64,000 bases of DNA from Desulfosporosinus meridiei DSM 13257 (GTDB lineage: Bacteria > Bacillota > Desulfitobacteriia > Desulfitobacteriales > Desulfitobacteriaceae), in assembly GCF_000231385.2 (NCBI RefSeq), contig NC_018515.1, positions 1,182,501 to 1,246,500 on the forward strand, read 5' to 3'. Below the pieces are notes generated by a model. It made no database searches. It was not told the DNA's origin and saw only the letters and a list, made by a program, of their open reading frames with translations. The translations under genes were made by a program, and so were the position numbers. Shown one piece after another: positions 47,387-56,472 of the stretch (position 1 is the first letter of the stretch; each line of letters begins with the position of its first letter).

Positions 47387-49180
47387 ATGGGTGGGTATAT
47401 CGGAAAAATATTACGTGTTAATCTCACGGAAGGAAAAATCAGTACTGAACCTTTAAACATGGAACTTGCAAAGAAGTATTTAAGTGGACGTGGTCTTGCC
47501 GGGAAAATGTTTACAGATGAGGTAGCTTCAGACGTTGATGCCCTTTCTCCTGAGAACAAGATATTTATTGCTGCCGGTGCTCTGACAGGAACCAATGCTC
47601 CAACCTCAGGTCGTTATGTAGTAGTGACAAAGTCTCCCTTAAATGGTGTAGTGGCCTCTTCAAACTCAGGAGGACAATGGGGCGCTCATATGAAATTTGC
47701 CGGTTATGATATGGTCATCTTAGAAGGCAAGGCTGACCGGCCCGTTTATCTAAGCATTCATGATGATGTAGTAGAGATTAAGGATGCAGCTCACGTTTGG
47801 GGCAAAGATGTCTATGCCACAACTGATACCTTAAAAAAGGAATTTGGAGATGACAAGGTTAAAGTCTTATCCATAGGGCCTGCCGGTGAGAACCTTTCAT
47901 TAATATCTGCTGTCATGAACGATCTTTACAGAGCTGCAGGACGCAGTGGCGTCGGTGCTGTTATGGGTTCCAAAAATGTTAAGGCAATTTTGGTTCGTGG
48001 AACGGGTAAAGTAGAAAATGCCAATCCGGATGTAATGAAAACTGTCTTAAGCTCAGCTTTAGGCAAACTTAGAGAAAATGGTGTAACAGGTCAAGGACTT
48101 CCCACTTATGGAACCGCGGTTTTGGTCAATATTATCAATGAAAGTGGTATTTATCCGGTTAAGAACTTCCAGGAATCCTATGATGCTGAGGCGGATTTAA
48201 TCAGTGGTGAAACCATGACTGCAAATCATCTGATTAAAAAAGACCCTTGCTATCGCTGCCCGATTGCCTGTGGACGTTATAGCAAATGGGAGGGTGGCGA
48301 AGGTGCCGGTCCGGAGTACGAAACAGTGTGGGTATTCGGTTCGAACTCAGGTATTCACGACTTTGATGCAATTCATAAAGCTAATGATTTGTGTAACAAA
48401 TTAGGTTTAGACACAATTTCCGTTGGAGCTACAATTGCTGCAGGTATGGAATTAGTGCAGAGAGGCTATATTAAGCCTGAAGAACTTGATGGCACACCCC
48501 TTGAGTTCGGCAATGCAGCGGGAATGGTTGAATGGGTTCGCAAAATTGGCTATGCGGAAGGCTTAGGGGCCAAAATGGCTTTAGGTTCCTATCGTTTAGC
48601 TGAAAGCTATGGTGCTCCTGAACTGTCCATGACTGTGAAAAAGTTAGAAATTCCAGCCTATGATCCAAGGGGAGTACAAGGTCAGGGTCTTCAATTTGCT
48701 ACCAGTAATCGTGGAGGCTGTCATGTTCGTGGGTATATGATTTCTCCGGAAATCTTAGGATTACCAGAGAAGCTTGACCGTACTTCATTAGAAGGAAAAG
48801 CAACTTGGGTTAAGATATTCCAAGACCTTACAGCGGTCATCGACTCCCTGGGACTATGTTTATTCTCCTCCTTTGCCTTAGGTCTTTCGGATTATGCTGC
48901 CCTAGTAAATGCAGTGACAGGTGCCAATTATACAGATGAAGAACTCTTAGCCTGCGGAGAAAGAATTTGGAATAATGAACGCTTGCATAATTTGCGCGTC
49001 GGATACTCTGCTGCTGAGGACACCCTTCCGAAGCGTTTAATCCAAGACCCAATTGTAGATGGTCCTTCCAAAGGCCAAGTCCTCAAATTGGCAGAGCTTC
49101 TGCCTAAGTACTACGCTGAGCGTGGTTGGGACGAAGCAGGGGTGCCTACGCCTGAGTGCCTGACAAAACTAGGAATGTAA
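47387..49180 (+). CDS. aor: Tungsten aldehyde ferredoxin oxidoreductase
   Basis: A 597-residue AOR-family enzyme, which oxidises aldehydes to acids (or reduces acids) with ferredoxin and a tungsten bis-pyranopterin. It opens with GYIGKILRVNLTEGKI. [4Fe-4S] ligands are Cys288, Cys291, Cys295 in DPCYRCPIAC, the same numbers as in Pyrococcus furiosus AOR, and Cys491 in DSLGLC. No fusion or truncation is seen. GAGGAGGA precedes the ATG. Sigma-54 controlled, with MoaD-like, MoeB-like and two MoeA genes following, and a tungstate transporter 9 kb downstream. Confidence 0.94.
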   Translation: MGGYIGKILRVNLTEGKISTEPLNMELAKKYLSGRGLAGKMFTDEVASDVDALSPENKIFIAAGALTGTNAPTSGRYVVVTKSPLNGVVASSNSGGQWGAHMKFAGYDMVILEGKADRPVYLSIHDDVVEIKDAAHVWGKDVYATTDTLKKEFGDDKVKVLSIGPAGENLSLISAVMNDLYRAAGRSGVGAVMGSKNVKAILVRGTGKVENANPDVMKTVLSSALGKLRENGVTGQGLPTYGTAVLVNIINESGIYPVKNFQESYDAEADLISGETMTANHLIKKDPCYRCPIACGRYSKWEGGEGAGPEYETVWVFGSNSGIHDFDAIHKANDLCNKLGLDTISVGATIAAGMELVQRGYIKPEELDGTPLEFGNAAGMVEWVRKIGYAEGLGAKMALGSYRLAESYGAPELSMTVKKLEIPAYDPRGVQGQGLQFATSNRGGCHVRGYMISPEILGLPEKLDRTSLEGKATWVKIFQDLTAVIDSLGLCLFSSFALGLSDYAALVNAVTGANYTDEELLACGERIWNNERLHNLRVGYSAAEDTLPKRLIQDPIVDGPSKGQVLKLAELLPKYYAERGWDEAGVPTPECLTKLGM

Positions 49181-49270
49181 TCTAATACAGTTATACATTC
49201 AGAGTAAGTCTAAATTCAGATTAAATTTCAAGGCATTTGATAAATGCTTAATTAAGAAACAAAATGTCAA

Positions 49271-49302
49271 AGGGGGGGACTCTATTAAGGGTCTCCCCTT
49301 CT
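49271..49302 (+). terminator. Weak hairpin after the aldehyde ferredoxin oxidoreductase gene
   Basis: AGGGGGGGAC pairs imperfectly with GTCTCCCCTT around a TATTAAGG-containing loop. Only a modest T-rich tail follows. It may partly separate the enzyme gene from the cofactor genes. A TATAAT word follows at 49313-49318 for the next gene. Confidence 0.45.
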
Positions 49303-49375
49303 AATACCATGGTATAATAGTCTATGAATGCCTAATAATTAAAACATAACTATTAAAACGGAGGGGGTAGTTGGA

Positions 49376-49600
49376 GTGCGTGTAACGATTAAACTATTTG
49401 CCACATTTCGAGATGGCCGTTTTAAGGTTGAAGAGCGTGAACTTCCGACAGGAAGCAAAGTCTTAAATATTCTTGAACCATTAAACATTAAACCTGAGGA
49501 AGTGGCTATTTGTCTTGTTAATGGACGAGATGTAAATGCCCAGCACCTTCTAAACGATGGAGATACTATTGCCCTTTTTCCACCTGTTGGAGGGGGGTAA
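49376..49600 (+). CDS. moaD: MoaD/ThiS-like sulfur carrier
   Basis: A 74-residue ubiquitin-fold sulfur carrier ending in the activated Gly-Gly (FPPVGGG), with the typical beta-grasp opening VTIKLFATFRDGRF. GTG start with GGAGGGGG upstream. It lies two bases before the adenylating-enzyme gene, so the two should work as a pair to supply sulfur for the molybdopterin dithiolene. Its linkage to a tungsten enzyme suggests a dedicated tungstopterin copy, since a housekeeping moaD may lie elsewhere. Confidence 0.88.
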   Translation: MRVTIKLFATFRDGRFKVEERELPTGSKVLNILEPLNIKPEEVAICLVNGRDVNAQHLLNDGDTIALFPPVGGG

Positions 49601-49602
49601 AC

Positions 49603-50301
49603 ATGCTGGAAGGTCGTTATGTACGTAATAAAGAAACTTTGACGGATCAGGATCAGAACAAGCTGCTGTCTTCCTCAGTGGCAATAGTAGGGTGTGGAGG
49701 ACTTGGCGGTTATATAGCTGAGGAACTTGCCCGAATCGGGGTCAGACGAATAGTGCTGATAGATGGGGATCGTTTGGAAGTTAGTAATCTTAATCGGCAG
49801 ATTATGGCGACGGAAGAAACTATTGGACAGTGGAAGGTAGAGGCCGCCCGAGATAGATTGCAGAGGGTAAATTCTGAGGTTAAAGTTGAGATTATTAAAG
49901 AGTGGTTTGCAGAGGAGAGAGGAAGGGATTTCTTTTCCGAAGTCGACTTGGTCTTCGATGCTCTTGACTCTTTAGCTGCAAGAGTTGTATTAGAACGAGT
50001 TTGTCACCAGTTGAAGCTACCTTTGGTTTTTGCCAGTATTGCCGGATGGTATGGTCAAATTGGAGTGAGTTTACCCGGTGATTTTAGCGTTTTGCGTTTA
50101 TACGGTCATGGGGAACGGGGAGTAGAGAGTAAATGGGGGAATCCGGCTTTTACTCCTGCGGTCGTAGCAAGCCTGAGTGTTGCAGAAGGGGTAAAACTAT
50201 TAATTGGTCGTATTCCTGCCTTGCGCCGGGCCTGGCTGCAAGTGGATTTATTAACTATGGAATTTGAGCGTTTTGAATTACCTAGTTTGGAGTCTTTATA
50301 A
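49603..50301 (+). CDS. MoeB/ThiF-like adenylyltransferase (HesA type)
   Basis: A 232-residue E1-like adenylating enzyme. The ATP-binding glycine loop VGCGGLGGYIAEELARIG, VLIDGDRLEVSNLNRQ, and the Asp of DALDSLAARVVLE are present. The two CxxC zinc knuckles of full MoeB proteins are not seen, so it is the shorter HesA/ThiF-like form. Starts on ATG two bases after the MoaD-like gene. It should adenylate the MoaD-like carrier C-terminus. Confidence 0.85.
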   Translation: MLEGRYVRNKETLTDQDQNKLLSSSVAIVGCGGLGGYIAEELARIGVRRIVLIDGDRLEVSNLNRQIMATEETIGQWKVEAARDRLQRVNSEVKVEIIKEWFAEERGRDFFSEVDLVFDALDSLAARVVLERVCHQLKLPLVFASIAGWYGQIGVSLPGDFSVLRLYGHGERGVESKWGNPAFTPAVVASLSVAEGVKLLIGRIPALRRAWLQVDLLTMEFERFELPSLESL

Positions 50302-50411
50302 ACGGTTGAGAATAATGTTATTGGAGATTAATCGCCAAAACATTAAAGATAATCACAGAAACCAGAAAAAACAGAACACGAAAATAAGTCGCTGAAAGGT
50401 GTAATTAGAGC

Positions 50412-51653
50412 ATGGGAAGTAGTAGTGAATTATTTAAAGTTCATACATTATCTGAAGCGATCGACTCCTTAAAGCCATATGTTCTTTCCTTTTATGAGCG
50501 GGTGGAGCAGATACCCTTAGAGGAATCTTTGGGGCGTATTCTTACCAAGGATATTCCGGCTACATGCGCCGTGCCTAATTTCCGTAAATCTACCATGGAC
50601 GGGATGGCTGTTCGGGCGGCAGATACTTTTGGAGCCAGCGAAAGTATGCCGGCCTTGCTGGAGTGTCTTGGAGAGATAAGAATGGGTGAGGCTCCTACGA
50701 AATCTTTAGGAAAAGGAGAAGGGATACTAATACCCACGGGGGGAATGCTGCCTGAGGGAGCAGATTCTGTGGTTATGGTTGAACGACTTGAACATTTTGG
50801 AGAAACACTTTATGGTGTAACAAAAGCTGTTGCCCCGGGGGAGAATCTTATTGAGATCGGGGAAGATTTTACTGAAGGGGAAGTCTTGTTATCAAGGTAC
50901 ACAAGAATAAGAGCTCAGGAGATGGGGCTTTTAGCATCTCTGGGGATGAACCAAGTTGCTGTGCTGCCGCGATTTAAGGTTGGAATCCTTTCCACGGGGG
51001 ATGAAATTATTCCTCCGGATCAAAAACCTCTGCCTGGCCAGTCAAGAGATATTAACGGCTACACCTTGCTTGGGCTGGCCTTAGCATGTGGTGCGGATGC
51101 TCGCCATTATGGCATTGTCAAAGATAATCTTGAAGAACTCCGTTCGGTACTTGCGCAGATGTTGAAGGAAAATGATATTGTTTTGCTCTCCGGCGGGAGT
51201 TCTGTTGGGCTGCGAGATTTATCTGCTCAACTTATCAGCGAACTGGGAGAGCCGGGGCTGCTTTTCCATGGCTTGGCCTTAAGGCCGGGCAAGCCGACAA
51301 TCGGTGGTGTGGTAGACGGGAAATTAATTTTCGGACTTCCCGGGCACCCCGCCTCAGCAATGGTAGTTTTTGAGGCACTGGTTCGTCCCTGGATAGACGG
51401 CTCAGTCCTAAAATCACAAGTCGATCCTCTGCCTAAAGGTGTTTTATCCCAAAATCTGTATTCGGGAAGCGGACGTGAAGAGTTTGTAAGAGTTAAGCTG
51501 GTACCCCATACCGAAGGTTGGCAAGTTGAGCCGGTTCGCGGAAAATCGGGCTTAATACGCACGATGGTGTTAGCTGATGCCATAGTACATATAGGATTAG
51601 ACACAGAAGGGATCGAAGCAGGGAAAGAGGTTTCTTTCCGGCTTTTGCGTTAA
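50412..51653 (+). CDS. moeA: Molybdopterin molybdenumtransferase MoeA
   Basis: A 413-residue MoeA protein, which inserts molybdate or tungstate into adenylated molybdopterin. Segments: VPNFRKSTMDGMAVRAAD, VGILSTGDEIIPPDQKPLPGQ, LLSGGSSVGLRDL, GLPGHPASAMVV, and the C-terminal domain SGSGREEFVRVKL. Standard length. ATG with GAAAGGTG upstream after a 110-base gap. A second MoeA with an added domain follows directly; one of the pair may be specific for tungsten. Confidence 0.92.
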   Translation: MGSSSELFKVHTLSEAIDSLKPYVLSFYERVEQIPLEESLGRILTKDIPATCAVPNFRKSTMDGMAVRAADTFGASESMPALLECLGEIRMGEAPTKSLGKGEGILIPTGGMLPEGADSVVMVERLEHFGETLYGVTKAVAPGENLIEIGEDFTEGEVLLSRYTRIRAQEMGLLASLGMNQVAVLPRFKVGILSTGDEIIPPDQKPLPGQSRDINGYTLLGLALACGADARHYGIVKDNLEELRSVLAQMLKENDIVLLSGGSSVGLRDLSAQLISELGEPGLLFHGLALRPGKPTIGGVVDGKLIFGLPGHPASAMVVFEALVRPWIDGSVLKSQVDPLPKGVLSQNLYSGSGREEFVRVKLVPHTEGWQVEPVRGKSGLIRTMVLADAIVHIGLDTEGIEAGKEVSFRLLR

Positions 51654-51686
51654 AAAAATATCTGCTATAAGGGGAGGCTTAATAAG

Positions 51687-53594
51687 GTGGAACGCCAAAT
51701 ATATCTTGAAAATACTGCTTGGCAGGATGGACTAAAGCTGATGATGGACAAGCTTGCAGTACGTTGTATTCCAAAAAACGAATTTATCGATGTACGTTCA
51801 GCATTGCATAGAATTACAGGGGCAATTGTTCGGGCTAAAAAGAGTTCGCCTCATTTTGCGGCTTCAGCCATGGATGGTTACGCTCTTAGGGCTAGGGATA
51901 CTCATGGAATCTCTGAGAGAGAGCCCCGTTGGTTAAAGCTTGGAATTCAAGCTATTCAAGTAGATACGGGAGACCCGCTTCCGGAGGGAATGGATGCCGT
52001 CGTCATGCTGGAAGATGTTTTGGAATTAGGAGAGCAAGGAATTCTGCTCCAAGCTCCTATTGTACCTTGGAACCATGTCCGCCCCGTAGGAGAAGACATG
52101 GTTGAAGGAGAGGTGCTTTTGCCCATTCACCACCGCATTAGACCTCAAGATCAAGGGGCATTACTGGCGGCGGGAGTGTTAGAGGTCGAAGTACGACGTA
52201 AACCCCGAGTTGGCATTTTACCAACAGGGGATGAAATACGTCCTGTGGAGGCAAATCTTCAGGTAGGGGATATTGTCGACAGTAATTCCACAGTGTTGGC
52301 TTCCCTTGTTGAAGAATGGGGCGGATCAGCAACCATATGGCCGATTACGCCGGATAAACCAGAATTGCTGGAAGCTGCGATTTTAGAAATGGCAGCGACA
52401 CAAGATATTTTAGTCATCATTGCCGGATCATCCCAAGGGCGGGATGACTATACATCGCATTTAGTTAGTAAGCATGGGAATCTTTATCTCCATGGAGTAG
52501 CTATCAAACCGGGAAAACCAGTGGTTTTAGGAGAAGTTCAAGAAAAGCCAACGATTGGAATCCCGGGATACCCGGTTTCCGCTTATTTGACCGCCCACTT
52601 ATTCTTAGAACCATGGGTGAAGCATTATCAAGGTTTAAGTAAAGATTTCCAGTCTAGTCTGGATGCTGTGATCAGTAAAAAAGTTTTTTCTTCATTAGGC
52701 AGTGAAGAGTTCGTTCGGGTTAAAGTTGGAAAAGTCGGAGAGCGTTGGGTTGCCGCCCCTTTAAGCCGAGGTGCCGGTGTGACCATGAGCCTAGTAAGAG
52801 CTGACGGGATTTTGCGAGTGCCTCGTTTACAAGAAGGTTTTCATGAAGGTGAAACAGTTCCTATTGAGCTGCTGCGTCCGGTTTCAGAGTTAGAAGAAAC
52901 CCTTGTTTGCATTGGATCCCATGATCTTACACTAGACGTTTTAAGCAGCCATATGAAAGCCAGAGGCGGCTTCGGTGGGGTTGCATCGGCACATGTAGGG
53001 AGTCTGGCCGGAATCCTGTCTTTACGCAAAGAGGAAGCTCATTTTGCAGGTATCCACTTACTCGATCCTGAGACGGGAGAGTATAATCATTCATACTTAA
53101 AACGTTTCTTACCGGGAAGAGATATGGCTTTAATGAACTTGGTTTATAGGACTCAAGTGCTTATCGTACCCAAAGGAAACCCTCTAAATATAAAGACCCT
53201 GGCGGATTTTACTAAGCCTGGTGTTCGATTTGTTAATCGGCAGGGGGGATCAGGAACTCGAGTGCTGTTTGACTACTTGCTCCAGCAGCAAGGACTAAGC
53301 AAGGAGCAAATTTTAGGGTATGAGCGAGAAGAATTTACCCATTTAGCCGTTGCTATCGCTGTAGCCTCGGGTGCCGCTGATGTGGGCCTGGGTATTCAAA
53401 GCGCCGCGGAAGCCTTGGGTTTAGACTATATTTTCATTGGAGAAGAACGGTATGACTTGGCAATTCCTCGTGAGTATCTTGAGGAACCGCGCATGAAGGC
53501 CATGATTTCCGTGATTCAAAGCAAAGAATTTCAAGACGAAGTGTTGGCCTTGGGCGGATATGATGTGAGAGAGACAGGAGTTTTTTACATTTAA
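51687..53594 (+). CDS. MoeA fused to a periplasmic-binding-like domain
   Basis: A 635-residue protein. Residues 1-405 are MoeA (ASAMDGYALRARDTHG, VGILPTGDEIRPVEA, IAGSSQGRDDYTSHL, GIPGYPVSAYLT). Residues 410-635 form a PBP-like domain (VNRQGGSGTRVLFDYL, ILGYEREEFTHLAVA, ADVGLGIQSAAEALGLDYI, EERYDLAIP). The same domain is found in the helix-turn-helix regulator at 60830. The fusion occurs in anaerobes and may sense a metal oxyanion or cofactor. GTG with GGGGAGG upstream. Not truncated. Confidence 0.9.
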   Translation: MERQIYLENTAWQDGLKLMMDKLAVRCIPKNEFIDVRSALHRITGAIVRAKKSSPHFAASAMDGYALRARDTHGISEREPRWLKLGIQAIQVDTGDPLPEGMDAVVMLEDVLELGEQGILLQAPIVPWNHVRPVGEDMVEGEVLLPIHHRIRPQDQGALLAAGVLEVEVRRKPRVGILPTGDEIRPVEANLQVGDIVDSNSTVLASLVEEWGGSATIWPITPDKPELLEAAILEMAATQDILVIIAGSSQGRDDYTSHLVSKHGNLYLHGVAIKPGKPVVLGEVQEKPTIGIPGYPVSAYLTAHLFLEPWVKHYQGLSKDFQSSLDAVISKKVFSSLGSEEFVRVKVGKVGERWVAAPLSRGAGVTMSLVRADGILRVPRLQEGFHEGETVPIELLRPVSELEETLVCIGSHDLTLDVLSSHMKARGGFGGVASAHVGSLAGILSLRKEEAHFAGIHLLDPETGEYNHSYLKRFLPGRDMALMNLVYRTQVLIVPKGNPLNIKTLADFTKPGVRFVNRQGGSGTRVLFDYLLQQQGLSKEQILGYEREEFTHLAVAIAVASGAADVGLGIQSAAEALGLDYIFIGEERYDLAIPREYLEEPRMKAMISVIQSKEFQDEVLALGGYDVRETGVFYI

Positions 53595-53628
53595 CAGTTA
53601 ATTGCAGTTAGTAAATTTATATTTTAGT

Positions 53629-53662
53629 ACGACAAATGCGTTTAGTGTTTGTCGTTTTTTTA
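53629..53662 (+). terminator. Terminator after the MoeA-PBP gene
   Basis: Stem ACGACAAA/TTTGTCGT followed by seven T, 35 bases after the stop codon. It separates the cofactor genes from the alcohol dehydrogenase. Confidence 0.85.
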
Positions 53663-53690
53663 TTTGACGGGTAAATATCTATGAATTAAG

Positions 53691-53738
53691 TGTTCAAATA
53701 TGGTGCTCTTTCCAAAACAAGTGTCCCAAACTAGAACA
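53691..53738. promoter_or_regulatory. Pair of operator-like sites before the alcohol dehydrogenase
   Basis: Site one is TGTTC-AAATATG-GTGCT (53691-53707; one arm altered). Site two is TGTCC-CAAACTA-GAACA (53722-53738), both with the 7-base spacer seen in the other operators. They lie 110-155 bases upstream of the sigma-54 promoter. Confidence 0.6.
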
Positions 53739-53845
53739 ATAAATAATTAATTAAAATTATAATGAGTCTTTCAATTATTTAAAAAATAAAGAATATAGCC
53801 TACAAGCAGGCCTTCGGAATTGATAAATCAAATATTTCAGATTTT

Positions 53846-53861
53846 TGGCATGAGTCTTGCA
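53846..53861 (+). promoter_or_regulatory. Sigma-54 promoter of the alcohol dehydrogenase
   Basis: TGGCATG-AGTC-TTGCA fits the -24/-12 consensus. It lies about 70 bases before the start codon at 53934. Confidence 0.87.
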
Positions 53862-53933
53862 ATATAAAATCAACATTAACGGCGATAAACATATTTCAGA
53901 GAAACTCGGAAGAATGAATAGGAGGAAACGAAT

Positions 53934-55094
53934 ATGTCAAATTATCAAGTGTACGGGTATTTTATGCCAACAGTTAACCTTATGGGTGCAGGAGCAGCCC
54001 AAGAAACCGGTAAACAAGCGAAACTATTGGGCGGAAAAAGTGTACTATTGGTAACCGATGCTTATCTCGAAAAAATTGGTATGGCTCAAGAAATTGCTGA
54101 CATCATTGCCAAAGAAGGCCTTAAAGTTACTATATATGGGGGAGCAGAACCTAATCCGACGGATAAAAACGTCCATGATGGATTAGACATTTTCAATAAA
54201 GAAGAATGCGATCTAATTGTTTCTGTAGGTGGAGGATCCGCCCATGATTGTGCAAAAGGAATCGGACTGGTTGCAGGTAATGGTGGGAGAATTAACGACT
54301 ATGAAGGCGTCGATCAATCCCCGAAACCGATGGCTCCAATGATCGCTATCAACACTACCGCAGGTACAGCTGCAGAGATGACAAGATTCTGTATTATCAC
54401 AGATGTTGCTCGGCATATAAAAATGGCCATTGTTGACTGGCATGTTACTCCAAACGTATCGATTAATGACCCTTTATTAATGATGAAACAACCACCTAGC
54501 TTAACCGCCGCTACCGGAATGGACGCCCTGACTCATGCTGTTGAGGCCTATGTATCCACAGCCGCAACACCTGTTACAGATTCAGCTGCTCTAATGACCT
54601 TTAAATTAATCAGTAAATACCTGCGTCGTGCAGTTGCAAATGGTGATGACTTCGAAGCTCGTGAACAAATGGCTTATGCCCAATTCCTAGCAGGTATGGC
54701 CTTTAATAATGCCAGCCTCGGTTATGTCCATGCAATGGCTCATCAATTAGGTGGATTCTATAATCTGCCTCATGGGGTATGTAACGCAATTCTTCTTCCC
54801 CATGTTTCACGCTTTAACATGATTGGTAATATGGAGCGTTATGGGGAGATTGCTGAAGCAATGGGTGAAAACATTACAGGACTTTCTGCGAGAGATGCAG
54901 CAGAAAAATGCTTTAGTGCAATCAGTACCTTATCCCAAGATGTTGGAATTCCTACGGGATTGTCCGCACTGAATGTTAAAGAAGAAGACTTTAAATTGAT
55001 GGCTGGTAATGCTAAGTTAGATGCATGTCAAGCTACTAATCCTCGCACAGCGACTCTTGAGCAAGTAATTGAGATTTACAAAAATGCTATGTAA
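53934..55094 (+). CDS. Iron-containing alcohol dehydrogenase
   Basis: A 386-residue group III (iron-dependent) alcohol dehydrogenase. The NAD site is GGGSAHDCAKGIGLVAGNGG; iron-binding residues lie in GMDALTHAVEAY (Asp and His), MAHQLGGFYNLPHG (His) and nearby. It links alcohols and aldehydes with NAD(H), supplying or consuming aldehyde for the Mo and W oxidoreductases. AGGAGGAAA precedes the ATG. A frame starting at 53857 overlaps it in another frame and is not a gene. Sigma-54 regulated as above. Confidence 0.93.
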   Translation: MSNYQVYGYFMPTVNLMGAGAAQETGKQAKLLGGKSVLLVTDAYLEKIGMAQEIADIIAKEGLKVTIYGGAEPNPTDKNVHDGLDIFNKEECDLIVSVGGGSAHDCAKGIGLVAGNGGRINDYEGVDQSPKPMAPMIAINTTAGTAAEMTRFCIITDVARHIKMAIVDWHVTPNVSINDPLLMMKQPPSLTAATGMDALTHAVEAYVSTAATPVTDSAALMTFKLISKYLRRAVANGDDFEAREQMAYAQFLAGMAFNNASLGYVHAMAHQLGGFYNLPHGVCNAILLPHVSRFNMIGNMERYGEIAEAMGENITGLSARDAAEKCFSAISTLSQDVGIPTGLSALNVKEEDFKLMAGNAKLDACQATNPRTATLEQVIEIYKNAM

Positions 55095-55130
55095 TTCAAC
55101 TTTAGTCTAGTGTAAGTTAATAAAGCAAGG

Positions 55131-55170
55131 AAAAGCTCGCTAGGGATTACTCCCAGCGAGCTTTTTGTTT
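55131..55170 (+). terminator. Terminator of the alcohol dehydrogenase gene
   Basis: Stem AAAAGCTCGCT/AGCGAGCTTTT with a 13-base loop followed by TGTTTT, 37 bases after the stop codon. Confidence 0.9.
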
Positions 55171-55221
55171 TAGCGGGTAAGGTTAATGATAACGATAAAT
55201 ATGACTGAAGGAGTTAATCGA

Positions 55222-56244
55222 TTATTTTCCAAATGCGCAGTGGGGATAGGTGCAAACCGGGCATTCAAGACAAAGTCCGCCACTTCCAAGTTTTACAATA
55301 TCACGACGTGTCAGCCTTTCACCGGTGAGAATTCGGGGAGCAATTAAATCAAAGGCGGTAGTCTTAGCATACATAACGCACCCGGGTAAGCCCATAATAG
55401 GAACATTTCCAATATAGGCTAATAAAAACATAGCACCAGGTAATACCGGGGCCCCATAGGTAACGAGCTCGGCTCCTATTTCTTTGATTGCTGTGGGAGT
55501 AACATCATCAGGATCTACGGACATTCCGCCGCTGACTAAGATCATTTCGGCTCCCAGAGCCAGCTGATCGTGGATGCTGTTTTGGATCATGGTTACATCA
55601 TCATTGGAAAATTTTAGGTCGAGGATGGTAGATCCCCAGTTTTCAACCTTAGAACGTAGAACGGGGCCAAATTTATCTTTAATTCGCCCATGAAAGACTT
55701 CACTTCCGGTTATAATAAGTCCTACCTTAAAAGGCTTAAGGGGCCGCACTTCAAGAATGGGAGATGAGAAGGCCTTAGCAGTTTCTTCGGCTTCCAGGAT
55801 TATTTTTTCTTCAATCATTAAAGGAACAACACGAGTTCCGGCAATTTTGTCATGCTTCTTGACCGGATAATGGTTGTGACGAGTAGAGAGAATAACCCCT
55901 TCTAGAGTATTCAGTGCTAAAATCCCTTCTTCTGAAGAGTAAAGCAGTCCGTCGTAGGCAGCGGTAAGTGTGATTTTACCTTCTTTGGGCTCATCAAGGA
56001 TAAGTCCAGAACCGGCCACTGCCTGAGCGAGTCTCTCTGCAGCCTCGTTCTCATGAATGAGATCAGGCTTTTGATCCCAAACATAAATGTGTTCTTTACC
56101 CATGCTTAGCAGAACTGGAATATCCTCTTCGCGGATAACATGTCCCTTGCGGAACCTGGGGCCTTTGACCACACCGGGGATAATTTGAGTCATGTCATGA
56201 ATGAGGGTTGCACCAACAGAATCTCGGACTTTAATTTTTTCCAT
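55222..56244 (-). CDS. Molybdopterin-binding protein with Cys-rich tail (copy 2)
   Basis: A 340-residue paralog of the protein at 31253, similar over the whole length, with VSGGMSVDPDDVTPTAI, GSEVFHGRIKDKFGP and the Cys tail GLCLECPVCTYPHCAFGK. The start at 56244 (MEKIKVRDSVG) is taken since GGAGGC lies just before it and it equals the start of copy 1; longer frames upstream run into the divergent promoter region. It faces xdhC copy 2 across a promoter region with an inverted repeat at 56324-56339. Confidence 0.82.
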   Translation of the reverse strand: MEKIKVRDSVGATLIHDMTQIIPGVVKGPRFRKGHVIREEDIPVLLSMGKEHIYVWDQKPDLIHENEAAERLAQAVAGSGLILDEPKEGKITLTAAYDGLLYSSEEGILALNTLEGVILSTRHNHYPVKKHDKIAGTRVVPLMIEEKIILEAEETAKAFSSPILEVRPLKPFKVGLIITGSEVFHGRIKDKFGPVLRSKVENWGSTILDLKFSNDDVTMIQNSIHDQLALGAEMILVSGGMSVDPDDVTPTAIKEIGAELVTYGAPVLPGAMFLLAYIGNVPIMGLPGCVMYAKTTAFDLIAPRILTGERLTRRDIVKLGSGGLCLECPVCTYPHCAFGK

Positions 56245-56323
56245 GGGATAGCCTCCAATGCTATATAAGTGAAGTGTCACATCTGATAACTTAAAGGATA
56301 AGGTACGCAAATTCCCTGTGCAT

Positions 56324-56339
56324 AGTATACTTGTATACT
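56324..56339. promoter_or_regulatory. Inverted repeat AGTATAC-TT-GTATACT in promoter region
   Basis: A perfect 7-base inverted repeat with a 2-base spacer about 80 bases upstream of the reverse gene at 56244. It overlaps TATACT, a -10-like word for that gene, so it may be an operator for a repressor. Not seen elsewhere in the window. Confidence 0.5.
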
Positions 56340-56374
56340 TATGATGGTATCGCATTCTCAGTGGGAGGTCAAGC

Positions 56375-56444
56375 AAGCTGTGTTGCGGGGACGGTCCTTT
56401 TAACACAATCGTGTGTTAAAAGGACCGTCCCCGCAACACAGCTT
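56375..56444. repeat. 70-base perfect palindrome with GGGGACGGT core
   Basis: Arms of 33 bases (56375-56407 and 56412-56444) are perfect complements around an ATCG loop. They contain GGGGACGGTCCTTTTAACACA and end AAGCTG. It lies between two divergent genes, where no terminator is needed, so it is best explained as a member of a mobile palindrome family. Confidence 0.85.
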
Positions 56445-56472
56445 GGGAAGATTCGCCTTAAATATGTTTTGC

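Noticed and set aside
53857-54054. Forward frame of 65 codons at the start of the alcohol dehydrogenase
   Set aside because: Begins in the promoter region and overlaps the dehydrogenase in another frame.
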